Of a DNA stretch of 18,909 bases, positions 1-7,456 are shown in pieces. This DNA is from Clostridia bacterium (GTDB taxonomy: Bacteria; Bacillota_A; Clostridia; Christensenellales; Aristaeellaceae), in contig JAFRJF010000231.1 of the NCBI GenBank assembly GCA_017432405.1, forward strand, positions 1-18,909. Reading direction: 5' to 3'. Within the stretch, counting starts at the first letter, position 1. Each line of letters opens with the position of its first letter. The notes under the pieces are model-generated. The model was not told the DNA's origin. It saw only the letters and a program-made list of their open reading frames with translations, and did no database searches. Made by a program: the position numbers and the translations under genes.

Positions 1-1
1 C

Positions 2-904
2 CATCCGACGACGACTACATCCGATGAAGCGGGATACTTCGACCTGGGACCGCTGGACCACGGCGAGAACACCCGACGCGAGATCTGCATGGCGCTGGAA
101 CAGATGGGCTTCGAGATCGAAGCCAGTCACCACGAAGTGGCCGCGGGACAGCATGAGATCGACTTCAAATATGCCGACGCACTGACGGCGGCGGACAACA
201 TCATGACCTTCAAGCTGGCGGTGAAGACCCTGGCCCAGAAGAACGGCCTGCACGCCACGTTCATGCCCAAGCCGGTGTTCGGCATCACCGGCAGCGGCAT
301 GCATACCAACATGAGCCTGTTCAAGGACGGCAAAAACGCCTTCGCCGACCCGTCCGACAGCCGCGGATTGAGCAAAGAGGCCTACAGCTTCATCGCCGGC
401 ATACTCGCCCACGTTCGGGGCATGGCGGCCATCACCAATCCGCTGGTGAACAGCTACAAGCGGCTGGTGCCGGGCTACGAGGCCCCCTGCTACCTGGCCT
501 GGAGCGCCAGCAACCGAAGCGCGCTGATCCGCATTCCCGCGTCCCGGGGCATGGGCACCCGCGTGGAGCTGCGCTGCCCCGACCCCAGCTGCAACCCCTA
601 CCTGAACATGGCGGTCTGCCTGGCTGCGGGTCTGGACGGCATCGAGAAGGGCCTGACCCCGCCGGAGGAGATCACCGAGAACATCTTCGCCATGGACGCC
701 GCCACCCGAGAGGCCAGGGGCATCGAGAGCCTGCCGGGCACGCTGCACGAGGCGGTGAAGTGCCTGAAGGCCGACGAAGTCATCTGCGCGGCGCTGGGCG
801 AGCACGTGCTTTCCCAGTACGTCCAGGGCAAGGAAAGGGAATGGGACGCCTACCGGACGCACGTGAGCGCGTGGGAGATCGAACGGTATTTGGTGATGTA
901 CTGA
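2..904 (+). CDS. glnA: Glutamine synthetase type I, 3' part (5' end outside window)
   Basis: Makes glutamine from glutamate, ammonia and ATP in the cytoplasm. The frame is open from base 2, giving 300 residues; against the roughly 444 residues of Bacillus subtilis GlnA about 145 N-terminal residues are missing. Visible GS motifs in order are [14 protein letters not shown], the glutamate- and ATP-site stretch [31 protein letters not shown], the [10 protein letters not shown] loop, [13 protein letters not shown] and RIPASRG. The position that carries the adenylylated Tyr in proteobacterial GSI-beta (NLYDLPP) reads NIFAMDA here, so this is the GSI-alpha type, which is normally controlled by feedback and not by adenylylation. 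It ends with TGA four bases before a perfect-looking hairpin and 62 bases before the ANTAR gene, its likely partner in nitrogen control. Confidence 0.97.
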   Translation, partial: HPTTTTSDEAGYFDLGPLDHGENTRREICMALEQMGFEIEASHHEVAAGQHEIDFKYADALTAADNIMTFKLAVKTLAQKNGLHATFMPKPVFGITGSGMHTNMSLFKDGKNAFADPSDSRGLSKEAYSFIAGILAHVRGMAAITNPLVNSYKRLVPGYEAPCYLAWSASNRSALIRIPASRGMGTRVELRCPDPSCNPYLNMAVCLAAGLDGIEKGLTPPEEITENIFAMDAATREARGIESLPGTLHEAVKCLKADEVICAALGEHVLSQYVQGKEREWDAYRTHVSAWEIERYLVMY

Positions 905-907
905 CAC

Positions 908-944
908 ATACTGATTCATCGAGCACAGCTCGATAAATCAGTAT
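908..944. repeat. Hairpin repeat, copy A (17-bp arms)
   Basis: Inverted repeat with arms ATACTGATTCATCGAGC (908-924) and GCTCGATAAATCAGTAT (928-944), loop ACA, one C/A mismatch. It lies between glnA and the ANTAR gene. The outer arm sequence recurs in copy B at 14377-14413 and, as a right-arm remnant, at 1466-1486. It is followed by TTTAAAA and not a clean T-run, so it may slow or end transcription but is not a textbook terminator. Confidence 0.75.
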
Positions 945-966
945 TTAAAAAGCAGGAGGTGTTCAC

Positions 967-1488
967 ATGCCGAGGATCATCATCGCCGGGGCGTCGGAAG
1001 CGAGTCGCACGCAGCTGAACCGGCTGCTGACCGCCTCCGGCTTCGGCGTCTTCCGGCTGTGCGGCTCGGAGGGCGAGCTCAGGCGGACGCTGACCGAATG
1101 CGAGGACGGCATCGTGCTGATCTGCGCCATCAATCCGGACGACATCGCCGCTGACTTTGGCGACAGCTTCCAGTTCCTCATGATCGGCAGGCCGGAATCC
1201 CTCTCCGCCTGTGAATCCACCCAGGTCTTCAAGCTGGCCTATCCCTGTGCCGGCAGCGTGGTCATCGGCGCGGTGGAAATGCTCTCCCAGCTCCACCACA
1301 TGCGCCTGCCCCACCGAACCGGCCGTGACAAAGCACTGATCGAGGACGCGAAGCGCCTGCTGATGCGCCGATACCAAATCGACGAACCGGAAGCCCACCG
1401 GAGAATGCAGCAACACGCCATGCGCCACAACATGAAGATGACCGACTATGCGGCAGAGCTGCTGAACAAATCAGATTTCAGTATTTAG
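967..1488 (+). CDS. ANTAR-domain RNA-binding antiterminator (NitR-like nitrogen regulator)
   Basis: A 173-residue protein. Residues 1-110 look like a degenerate receiver domain: it opens with the beta strand RIIIAGAS and shows no clear phospho-acceptor Asp. Residues about 122-167 are an ANTAR domain (ALIEDAKRLLMRRYQIDEPEAHRRMQQ then DYAAELL), the three-helix fold that binds paired RNA hairpins and prevents termination in AmiR, NasR and EutV. The start at 967 follows a perfect AGGAGGT six bases upstream. It lies between glnA and gltB; ANTAR genes in this position are known in clostridia (NitR of Clostridium saccharobutylicum), so nitrogen-dependent antitermination of glnA and/or gltB is the likely role. 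No sensor kinase is nearby. The last residues (NKSDFSI) and the stop codon come from a remnant of the hairpin repeat. Confidence 0.9.
   Translation: MPRIIIAGASEASRTQLNRLLTASGFGVFRLCGSEGELRRTLTECEDGIVLICAINPDDIAADFGDSFQFLMIGRPESLSACESTQVFKLAYPCAGSVVIGAVEMLSQLHHMRLPHRTGRDKALIEDAKRLLMRRYQIDEPEAHRRMQQHAMRHNMKMTDYAAELLNKSDFSI
1466..1486 (+). repeat. Hairpin repeat, right-arm remnant (copy C)
   Basis: ACAAATCAG and TATTT, which are contiguous in the right arm of copy B (ACAAATCAGTATTT), are here separated by seven bases, ATTTCAG. The intervening bases resemble a duplication of the adjacent AAATCAG. The stop codon TAG of the ANTAR gene overlaps its end. No left arm is visible. Confidence 0.5.
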
Positions 1489-1498
1489 CTTCGTGGTT

Positions 1499-1531
1499 AG
1501 TGGGACAAGAGAACCGTCCCATTGTCCCACT
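1499..1531. repeat. REP-like palindrome with GGGAC/GTCCC arms
   Basis: Arms AGTGGGACAA (1499-1508) and TTGTCCCACT (1522-1531) pair perfectly over 10 bp. A second GTCCC at 1516-1520 can pair with the same GGGAC, so two mutually exclusive hairpins are possible. From memory, palindromes built on GGGACGGTTCTC recur between genes in many Firmicutes genomes; the complement of 1509-1520 gives that motif. It is therefore more likely a dispersed REP-type element than a site specific to gltB. Confidence 0.7.
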
Positions 1532-1569
1532 GATCGATGAGGAATCCCCATGCACCTGCCGCCCCGCCA

Positions 1570-1625
1570 TTCATTCCTCATTCCTCATTCCTCATTTCTC
1601 ATTCCTCATACCTAATTCCTCATTG
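1570..1625 (+). repeat. Tandem 7-bp repeat, 8 units of CTCATTC
   Basis: Eight heptamers in register: TTCATTC, CTCATTC, CTCATTC, CTCATTT, CTCATTC, CTCATAC, CTAATTC, CTCATTG. The array ends 22 bases before the gltB start codon and 10 bases before its ribosome binding site. It is AT-rich against GC-rich surroundings. Copy number could vary by slippage and change the leader length. Confidence 0.9.
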
Positions 1626-1647
1626 CAACACCAATGGAGGTGCCACC

Positions 1648-4600
1648 ATGTACGACCCGCATTACCCCCTCTATCACCCCGAATTGGAGCACGAATCCTG
1701 TGGCGTCGGCGCAATCGTCGATCTGAGCGGCCGCGCCACCCACCGAACGGTGGACCAGGCCCTGACCATCGTGGAACGCCTGGCCCACCGCGCGGGCAGC
1801 GACGCCCTGGGTACCACCGGCGACGGCGTGGGCATCATGACCCGACTGCCCCACGAATTCTTCACCGCATGGGCGCGGGAGGAAGGCATATCCCTGGGCA
1901 AGCCCGGCGACTACGGCGTCGGGATGTTCTTTTTGCCGGAGGATGAGGTGGGTGTTCAGAATATCTGCCGCATCTTTGACCGGCTGGCCGCCTCGGAGGG
2001 CCTGTGCGTGCTGGGCTGGCGGGACGTGCCCTGCCACCCGGCCCAGCTGGGCGCCGGCGCGCGGCGCACTATGCCCCGCATAAGACAGTGCTTCCTGAAG
2101 CGGCCCGCCGATATCAATCCCGGCGCTGATTTTGACCGTCGGCTGTACATCCTCCGCCGGGTATTTGAAAAGCAGGACACAGATACCTATATCTGCTCGC
2201 TGTCCTCCCGCACCGTCGTCTACAAGGGCATGATGCTGGTCAGCCAGCTGCGCTCCTTCTATGACGACCTGCAGGACGTGCGCTTTGTGTCGCAGATGGC
2301 CATGGTGCACTCCCGCTTTTCCACGAACACCTTCCCCAGCTGGTCGAAGGCCCACCCGCAGCGCTTCCTGCTGCACAACGGCGAGATCAACACCATAAGG
2401 GGCAACCACGACCGCATGAAGGCCCGGGAGGAGACCATGCGCTCCGCCGTCATGGAGGAGAGCATGAAGCGGGTGCTGCCCGTGGTGGACCCGGAGGGCA
2501 GCGATTCCCAAATGCTGGACAACACGCTGGAATTTTTAGCCATGAACGGCTTTGCGCTGCCGCTGGCCGGCATGGTGCTATTGCCGGAACCCTGGCAAGG
2601 CGCGCAGGAAAAGAAGCCCTGGCACGACCTGTACCGCTACTATGCCACGATGATGGAGCCCTGGGACGGCCCCGCCGCCATACTCTATTCCGACGGCGAC
2701 AGCGTGTGCGCGTCGCTGGACCGAAACGGCCTGCGCCCGCTGCGCTGCGCCCTGACAGACGACAGGCGGCTGATCCTGTCCAGCGAAGCGGGCGTGCTGT
2801 TCGAGGAGAACGCCCACATCCGCCGCCGCTGGAAGCTGAAGGGCGGGGACGTGCTGATGGCAAATCTACACACCGGCGAGCTGCTGGAATCGGACGCGCT
2901 GAAGGCACAGTTTGCCGAGGCGCACCCCTATGGGGAGTGGGTCAAACGCATTGTCAGGCTGGGCGACCTTCCCGAAGCCGATATAGATGAAAAGCTTGAC
3001 GATCCGGAAGCCCTCTGCAAGGCCTTCGGCTATGCCTGGGAGGACGTCCAGGACGTCATACTGCCGATGGCCGAAGCGGGACAGGAGCCCATCGTCTCCA
3101 TGGGCGCGGACGAGCCCATCGCCGCCCTGTCGAAGGCCCACCCGCCGCTGTTCGATTACTTCAAACAGCGCTTCGCCCAGGTGACCAACCCGCCCATCGA
3201 CGCGCTGCGGGAGGCCTGCAAGACGGACTGCGCCATCTACATCGGCGACGACGGAAACCTGCTGTCCCACGACCCGGACAACTGCACCGTGCTGGAGCTG
3301 CCCTCGCCGGTGCTGACGGAGGCGGAATTGCAGCGCATCCGCGCCATCGACCATCCCGCCTTCAGGGTGCGGGAAATCTCGCTGCTCTATCCGGTCAAAA
3401 CCCGGCTTCGCCAGGCCCTGCGGGATTTCTTCGCCGCCTGCGACGCGCAGCTAGTCCTTCAGGGCGACGCGGCCTGCAATGAAGGGGCGAACATACTGAT
3501 CCTGTCCGACAGGGGCGTTGACGCGGACCATCTGGCCATCCCTTCGCTGCTGGCGGTCTCCGCGCTGGAGCAGCACCTGATCCACATCAAGAAGCGGACA
3601 AAGGTTTCCGTCATCCTGGAGAGCGGCGAGCCCAGGGACACCCACCAGCTGGCCATGCTGATCGGCTACGGCGCGCGGGCGGTAAACCCGTATTTGGCCC
3701 ACGCCATCATACGGGAGAACCTGTCCGAGGCCGCTGTGGAAAGCTATGACAAAGCCCTGACGGCGGGGGTTTTGAAGATCGCCTCCAAGATGGGCGTGTC
3801 CACGCTGCAGGCCTACCAGAGCGCCCAGCTGTTCGAGGCCGTGGGCCTGGACGGGCAGTTTGTCGATCAGTTCTTCACCAACACCCCGGCGTCGCTGTGC
3901 GGAAAGGGGCTTCATGACGTGGAGGCGGACAGCCGTTACTATCACGATCAGGCGTTCATGCGACGCGAAGCATGTAGCGGCGCCTATCAGGCACCACATG
4001 GCGGCAAATTGCGAAACGAAGTTAGTCCTTTAGGGCCGCCGCCACAAGGGCCCCTACAGCCTTTAGGAGGCCTCATTCAAACCGGTCTTCAAAGCGTCGG
4101 GCGGCACAGGCTGCGCACAGGCCCAGGGGCCGAGGAACACCTGTACAGCCCAAGGGTCATCCATCTGTTGCAACAGGCGGTATGGACAAACGACAGGGCG
4201 AAGTTCGACGAATACGCCGCCCTGGTGGAGAACGACGGCCCGCGCACCATCCGCGCCATGCTGGACTTCAGGTATGAGGTGTGCAGGCCCGTGCCGCTGG
4301 AGGAAGTCGAGCCTGTCGAAGAGATCGTCAAGCGCTTCAGGACCGGCGCGATGTCCTATGGCTCCATCTCCCGGGAGGCCCACGAGTGCATGGCCGTTGC
4401 CATGAACCGCCTGGGCGGCCGAAGCAACAGCGGCGAGGGCGGCGAGCTGCCCGAGCGCTTCGGCACGGATCTGAACTCCGCCATCAAGCAGGTGGCCTCC
4501 GGGCGCTTCGGCGTGACCCGGGACTACCTGCTCAGCGCGAAGGAGATCCAGATCAAGATGGCTCAGGGGGCGAAGCCCGGCGAGGGCGGGCACCTGCCCG

Positions 4601-6102
4601 GCGCGAAGGTGACGGAAAGCGTCGCCAGGACCCGCTGCTCGACGCCCGGCATCTCACTGATCTCTCCCCCGCCCCACCACGACATCTACTCCATCGAGGA
4701 TTTGGCAGAGCTGATCTATGACCTGCAATGCGCCAATGAGGACGCGAAGATCACCGTGAAGCTGGTTTCGTCCACCGGCGTGGGCACCATCGCCAGCGGC
4801 GTCGCCAAGGCCGGGGCGGGCGGCATTCTCATTTCCGGCGGCGAGGGCGGCACCGGCGCGGCCCCCATGTCCAGCGTCCATCACGCGGGCCTGCCCTGGG
4901 AGATCGGGCTGGCCGAGACGCACCAGGTGCTGTGCCGAAACCGCCTCAGGCAGACCGTGACGCTGGAGACCGACGGCAAGCTGATGTCGGGCCATGACGT
5001 GGCCGTGGCGCTGCTGCTGGGCGCGGAGCAATTCGGCTTTGCCACCGCGCCGCTGATCGCCATGGGCTGCCGCATGATGCGGGTGTGCCACCTGGGCACC
5101 TGTCCCTTCGGCGTGGCGACCCAGGACCCCGAGCTGCGCAAGCGGTTCTTCGGCAAGCCGGAATACGTGGAGCGGTTTATGGTCTTCGTAGCCCGTCAGC
5201 TGCGGGAAATCATGGCGAAGCTGGGTGCGCGGACGGTCGACGAACTGGTGGGCCGAAGCGACCTTTTGAAGATGAAGGACGGCGCCGGGACCCGAAGGAA
5301 GTCCTTTAGGGGAATGGACCTGTCCGCCCTGATCGGCTTTGCCCGGAACACCCACTTCCAAAGCGAATCCCGGCACGACTTCAGGCTGCACGAGCGCATG
5401 GACGCGCGGCTGGTACAGGACCATGTGCAGCTGACCACCACCGACCGGGCCTTCGGCACGCTTTTGAAGGGCGAGCGGCACATCCAGGCCCAGGGCTGCG
5501 GCGGACAGAGCTTCGGCGCGTTCCTGCCGAAGGGGCAGAGCATTGCGCTCTACGGCGTGGCCAACGACTACCTGGGCAAGGGGCTCTCCGGCGGCACGCT
5601 TTCCGTCTGCCCGCCCGCGGACGCGGTGTGGAATGCGCAGGATACCCTCATCGGCAATGTGGCCCTCTACGGCGCGACCGGCGGCTATGCCTTCATTGCG
5701 GGCGCGGCGGGCGAGCGCTTCGCCGTTCGCAATTCCGGCGCGTGGGCCGTGGTGGAGGGCGTGGGCGACCACGGCTGCGAGTACATGACCGGCGGCCGCG
5801 TGGCGGTGCTGGGGCCGGTGGGCGACAACTTCGGCGCGGGCATGTCCGGCGGCATCGCCTGGGTGCTGGACGGGGACGGCACGCTGGAAAACCGCGTCAA
5901 CAGCGGCCTGGTGCGGGTGCATGACCTCACCCGCGATCAGGCCGTGGAATTGAGGCAGCTTCTGGAAATGCACGCGCGGCACACCGATTCGCGCAGGGCC
6001 ATGGAAATTCTGGCGGACTTCGAAGCATGGCTGCCGAAATTCAAGGCGGTCATTTCAGACGAATACTTGAATTATCTGAAGGAGGCGAAGCAGCATGGGT
6101 AA
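1648..6102 (+). CDS. gltB: Glutamate synthase, large subunit (with in-frame repeat insertions)
   Basis: Forms glutamate from glutamine and 2-oxoglutarate together with GltD. Length is 1484 residues from the ATG at 1648, chosen because GGAGG lies seven bases upstream and the Ntn-type nucleophile follows at Cys18 (HESCGVG), after the short propeptide typical of the family. An in-frame ATG at 1537 would read through the heptamer repeats and has no ribosome binding site. Domains: class II amidotransferase (about 18-400), central domain (about 430-770), FMN and 2-oxoglutarate-binding synthase domain (about 830-1210; GAMSYGSIS, GEGGE), and a GXGXG beta-helix at the C terminus. The 3Fe-4S cysteines are C1141, C1147 and C1152. 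Oddities: residues about 598-606 and 771-804 look like inserted repeat sequence; the second lies in the linker before the FMN domain. Conserved flanks and the intact frame suggest the enzyme still works. Confidence 0.97.
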   Translation: MYDPHYPLYHPELEHESCGVGAIVDLSGRATHRTVDQALTIVERLAHRAGSDALGTTGDGVGIMTRLPHEFFTAWAREEGISLGKPGDYGVGMFFLPEDEVGVQNICRIFDRLAASEGLCVLGWRDVPCHPAQLGAGARRTMPRIRQCFLKRPADINPGADFDRRLYILRRVFEKQDTDTYICSLSSRTVVYKGMMLVSQLRSFYDDLQDVRFVSQMAMVHSRFSTNTFPSWSKAHPQRFLLHNGEINTIRGNHDRMKAREETMRSAVMEESMKRVLPVVDPEGSDSQMLDNTLEFLAMNGFALPLAGMVLLPEPWQGAQEKKPWHDLYRYYATMMEPWDGPAAILYSDGDSVCASLDRNGLRPLRCALTDDRRLILSSEAGVLFEENAHIRRRWKLKGGDVLMANLHTGELLESDALKAQFAEAHPYGEWVKRIVRLGDLPEADIDEKLDDPEALCKAFGYAWEDVQDVILPMAEAGQEPIVSMGADEPIAALSKAHPPLFDYFKQRFAQVTNPPIDALREACKTDCAIYIGDDGNLLSHDPDNCTVLELPSPVLTEAELQRIRAIDHPAFRVREISLLYPVKTRLRQALRDFFAACDAQLVLQGDAACNEGANILILSDRGVDADHLAIPSLLAVSALEQHLIHIKKRTKVSVILESGEPRDTHQLAMLIGYGARAVNPYLAHAIIRENLSEAAVESYDKALTAGVLKIASKMGVSTLQAYQSAQLFEAVGLDGQFVDQFFTNTPASLCGKGLHDVEADSRYYHDQAFMRREACSGAYQAPHGGKLRNEVSPLGPPPQGPLQPLGGLIQTGLQSVGRHRLRTGPGAEEHLYSPRVIHLLQQAVWTNDRAKFDEYAALVENDGPRTIRAMLDFRYEVCRPVPLEEVEPVEEIVKRFRTGAMSYGSISREAHECMAVAMNRLGGRSNSGEGGELPERFGTDLNSAIKQVASGRFGVTRDYLLSAKEIQIKMAQGAKPGEGGHLPGAKVTESVARTRCSTPGISLISPPPHHDIYSIEDLAELIYDLQCANEDAKITVKLVSSTGVGTIASGVAKAGAGGILISGGEGGTGAAPMSSVHHAGLPWEIGLAETHQVLCRNRLRQTVTLETDGKLMSGHDVAVALLLGAEQFGFATAPLIAMGCRMMRVCHLGTCPFGVATQDPELRKRFFGKPEYVERFMVFVARQLREIMAKLGARTVDELVGRSDLLKMKDGAGTRRKSFRGMDLSALIGFARNTHFQSESRHDFRLHERMDARLVQDHVQLTTTDRAFGTLLKGERHIQAQGCGGQSFGAFLPKGQSIALYGVANDYLGKGLSGGTLSVCPPADAVWNAQDTLIGNVALYGATGGYAFIAGAAGERFAVRNSGAWAVVEGVGDHGCEYMTGGRVAVLGPVGDNFGAGMSGGIAWVLDGDGTLENRVNSGLVRVHDLTRDQAVELRQLLEMHARHTDSRRAMEILADFEAWLPKFKAVISDEYLNYLKEAKQHG
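3440..3463 (+). repeat. 24-nt coding repeat, copy 1, inside gltB
   Basis: First half GCGACGCGCAGC, second half TAGTCCTTCAGG. It differs at two bases from the copy in glgX (10512-10535), and the match continues through GCG after the unit. Its first eight bases, GCGACGCG, recur directly after it at 3464-3471. It encodes part of DAQLVLQG in GltB; without these 24 bases the protein reads FFAACDAACNEGANILILSDR in two short pieces (FFAACDA then ACNEGANILILSDR), which fits the family spacing before the conserved ILSDR motif better. Confidence 0.75.
3958..4059 (+). repeat. 102-nt composite palindromic insertion inside gltB, containing 24-nt repeat copy 2
   Basis: In-frame segment of 34 codons between HDQAF and PLGGLIQTGL. 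It begins with GCGACGCGAAGC (3960-3971), identical to the first half of the glgX copy, and contains a complete degenerate unit at 4011-4034 (GCGAAACGAAGT then TAGTCCTTTAGG). It can fold: CATGT (3971-3975) pairs with ACATG, enclosing GGCGCCT and AGGCACC; GGCGGC (about 4000-4005) pairs with GCCGCC (about 4035-4040). CCTTTAGG occurs at 4027-4034 and again at 4060-4067. The encoded peptide is rich in Pro, Gly and Arg, unlike the flanking enzyme. Exact borders are estimated from family knowledge. Confidence 0.7.
5287..5310 (+). repeat. Possible degenerate 24-nt repeat, copy 4, inside gltB
   Basis: The second half (GAAGTCCTTTAGG) matches copy 2 closely (AGTCCTTTAGGG shared), while the first half (GGGACCCGAAG) is only partly similar. 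It encodes GTRRKSFR between KMKDGA and GMDLSAL, in a region that varies in length in the family, so an insertion cannot be proven by eye. Confidence 0.3.
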
Positions 6103-7456
6103 GCCTACAGGATTCATGGAAGTCGCCCGCGTGGAAAATCCCTGGCGGGACGCGGCGACTCGCCTTTGCGATTTTGAGGATCTGCACGTTCCCCAGCCCA
6201 CCCAGGCACGCCGAGCGCAGGCTTCCCGCTGCATGAACTGCGGCGTGCCCTTCTGCCAGTCGGACTTCGGCTGTCCGCTCAACAACCTGATTCCCGAATG
6301 GAATGACCTGCTCTACCGCGGCAGGGAGCGGGAGGCGCTGGCACGCCTTCTGCAGACCGCGCCGTTCCCGGAGTTCACGGGACGGGTGTGCCCGGCGCTG
6401 TGCGAAAAGGCGTGCAACCTGGAAAGCGACGCCCTTACCAACCGGGACAACGAGCTGTACCTGATCGAAACGGGGTTTGAAAAGGGCTGGGTCCAGCCGC
6501 GAATCCCCGGGTGGCGCACGGGAAAGCACGTGGCCGTCGTCGGCAGCGGCCCCGCCGGGCTGGCAGCGGCCGATCGGCTGAACCGGCTGGGCCATGCGGT
6601 GACGGTCGTCGAGCGCGCCGACCGCGCCGGGGGCCTGCTGATGTACGGCATTCCCAATATGAAGCTGCCGAAGCGGATTGTGGATCGTCGGGTGAGCCTG
6701 ATGGAAGCCGAAGGCATTCGTTTTCTGTTGAATACCGATGCAAGCCCCGACGATCTGAGGGATTTTGACGCCGTAGCGCTCTGCGGCGGCGCGAAGCAGC
6801 CGCGGGCACTGAATGTGGAGGGCATCTTCGCGGTTGACTATCTGACGGCAGCGACGAGGGCCGTACTGTCGGGAAATACACCCGCCGTCGACGCCCGGGG
6901 CAAGCATGTGGTGGTCGTGGGCGGCGGCGACACCGGCAACGACTGCGTGGGAACGGCGCTGCGCCAGGGCTGCGCCTCCGTCATCCAATTGGAAATGATG
7001 CCGGCGCCGCCCATCGAGCGCGCCGCAGGCAACCCCTGGCCCGAATGGCCGCGCACGCTGCGCACCGATTACGGGCAGGTGGAGGCGATCCACCGACAGG
7101 GCAGCGACCCGCGAATATATGAAACGACAGTCAAACGGCTCCTTCCCGGCGGCGTCGAAACCGTGAAGCTCAAGGGCTTCGAGCCCATCCCCGGCACCGA
7201 GCGGGTCTTGCCCTGCGACCTGCTGCTGATCGCGGCGGGCTTTGTGGGCTGTGAGGCGGCCACCGCCGGGCGTTTTGACGTCAGGCTCAGTCCGAGGGGC
7301 TGCATGATGCCGGAGGACGGCAGCCATCACCTGCGGGACAAGCTCTTTTCCGCCGGCGACATGCGCACGGGCCAGTCCCTGGTGGTGCGCGCGCTGGCAG
7401 ACGGACGGGCGGCGGCGCTGGAGATCGACAGCTATCTGAAGGGGGATGCGCAATGA
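6095..7456 (+). CDS. gltD: Glutamate synthase, small subunit (NADPH-dependent)
   Basis: Supplies electrons from NADPH through FAD and Fe-S clusters to GltB. It has 453 residues, close to family length. The N-terminal Fe-S region has CMNCGVPFC (C46, C49, C54) with C60, then CPALCEKAC (C99, C103, C107). A first Rossmann motif, [11 protein letters not shown] (about residue 150), binds FAD. A second, [12 protein letters not shown] (about residue 273), binds NADPH. The C-terminal AAGFVGCE and [16 protein letters not shown] segments complete the FAD site. Its ATG overlaps the last eight bases of gltB, with GGAGG inside the end of gltB, so the two are translationally coupled. It also overlaps pyrG by four bases. 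No repeat insertion is seen here. Confidence 0.97.
   Translation: MGKPTGFMEVARVENPWRDAATRLCDFEDLHVPQPTQARRAQASRCMNCGVPFCQSDFGCPLNNLIPEWNDLLYRGREREALARLLQTAPFPEFTGRVCPALCEKACNLESDALTNRDNELYLIETGFEKGWVQPRIPGWRTGKHVAVVGSGPAGLAAADRLNRLGHAVTVVERADRAGGLLMYGIPNMKLPKRIVDRRVSLMEAEGIRFLLNTDASPDDLRDFDAVALCGGAKQPRALNVEGIFAVDYLTAATRAVLSGNTPAVDARGKHVVVVGGGDTGNDCVGTALRQGCASVIQLEMMPAPPIERAAGNPWPEWPRTLRTDYGQVEAIHRQGSDPRIYETTVKRLLPGGVETVKLKGFEPIPGTERVLPCDLLLIAAGFVGCEAATAGRFDVRLSPRGCMMPEDGSHHLRDKLFSAGDMRTGQSLVVRALADGRAAALEIDSYLKGDAQ

Noticed and set aside
1537..1647. Upstream in-frame start for gltB
   Set aside because: It would translate the heptamer repeats as an N-terminal tail, lacks a ribosome binding site, and the family needs only a short propeptide before the catalytic cysteine.
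905..1647. Looked for the paired hexanucleotide-loop hairpins (A at loop position 1, G at 4) that ANTAR proteins bind
   Set aside because: The palindromes found here have 3-base loops or longer, irregular loops, so no confident ANTAR target can be named.
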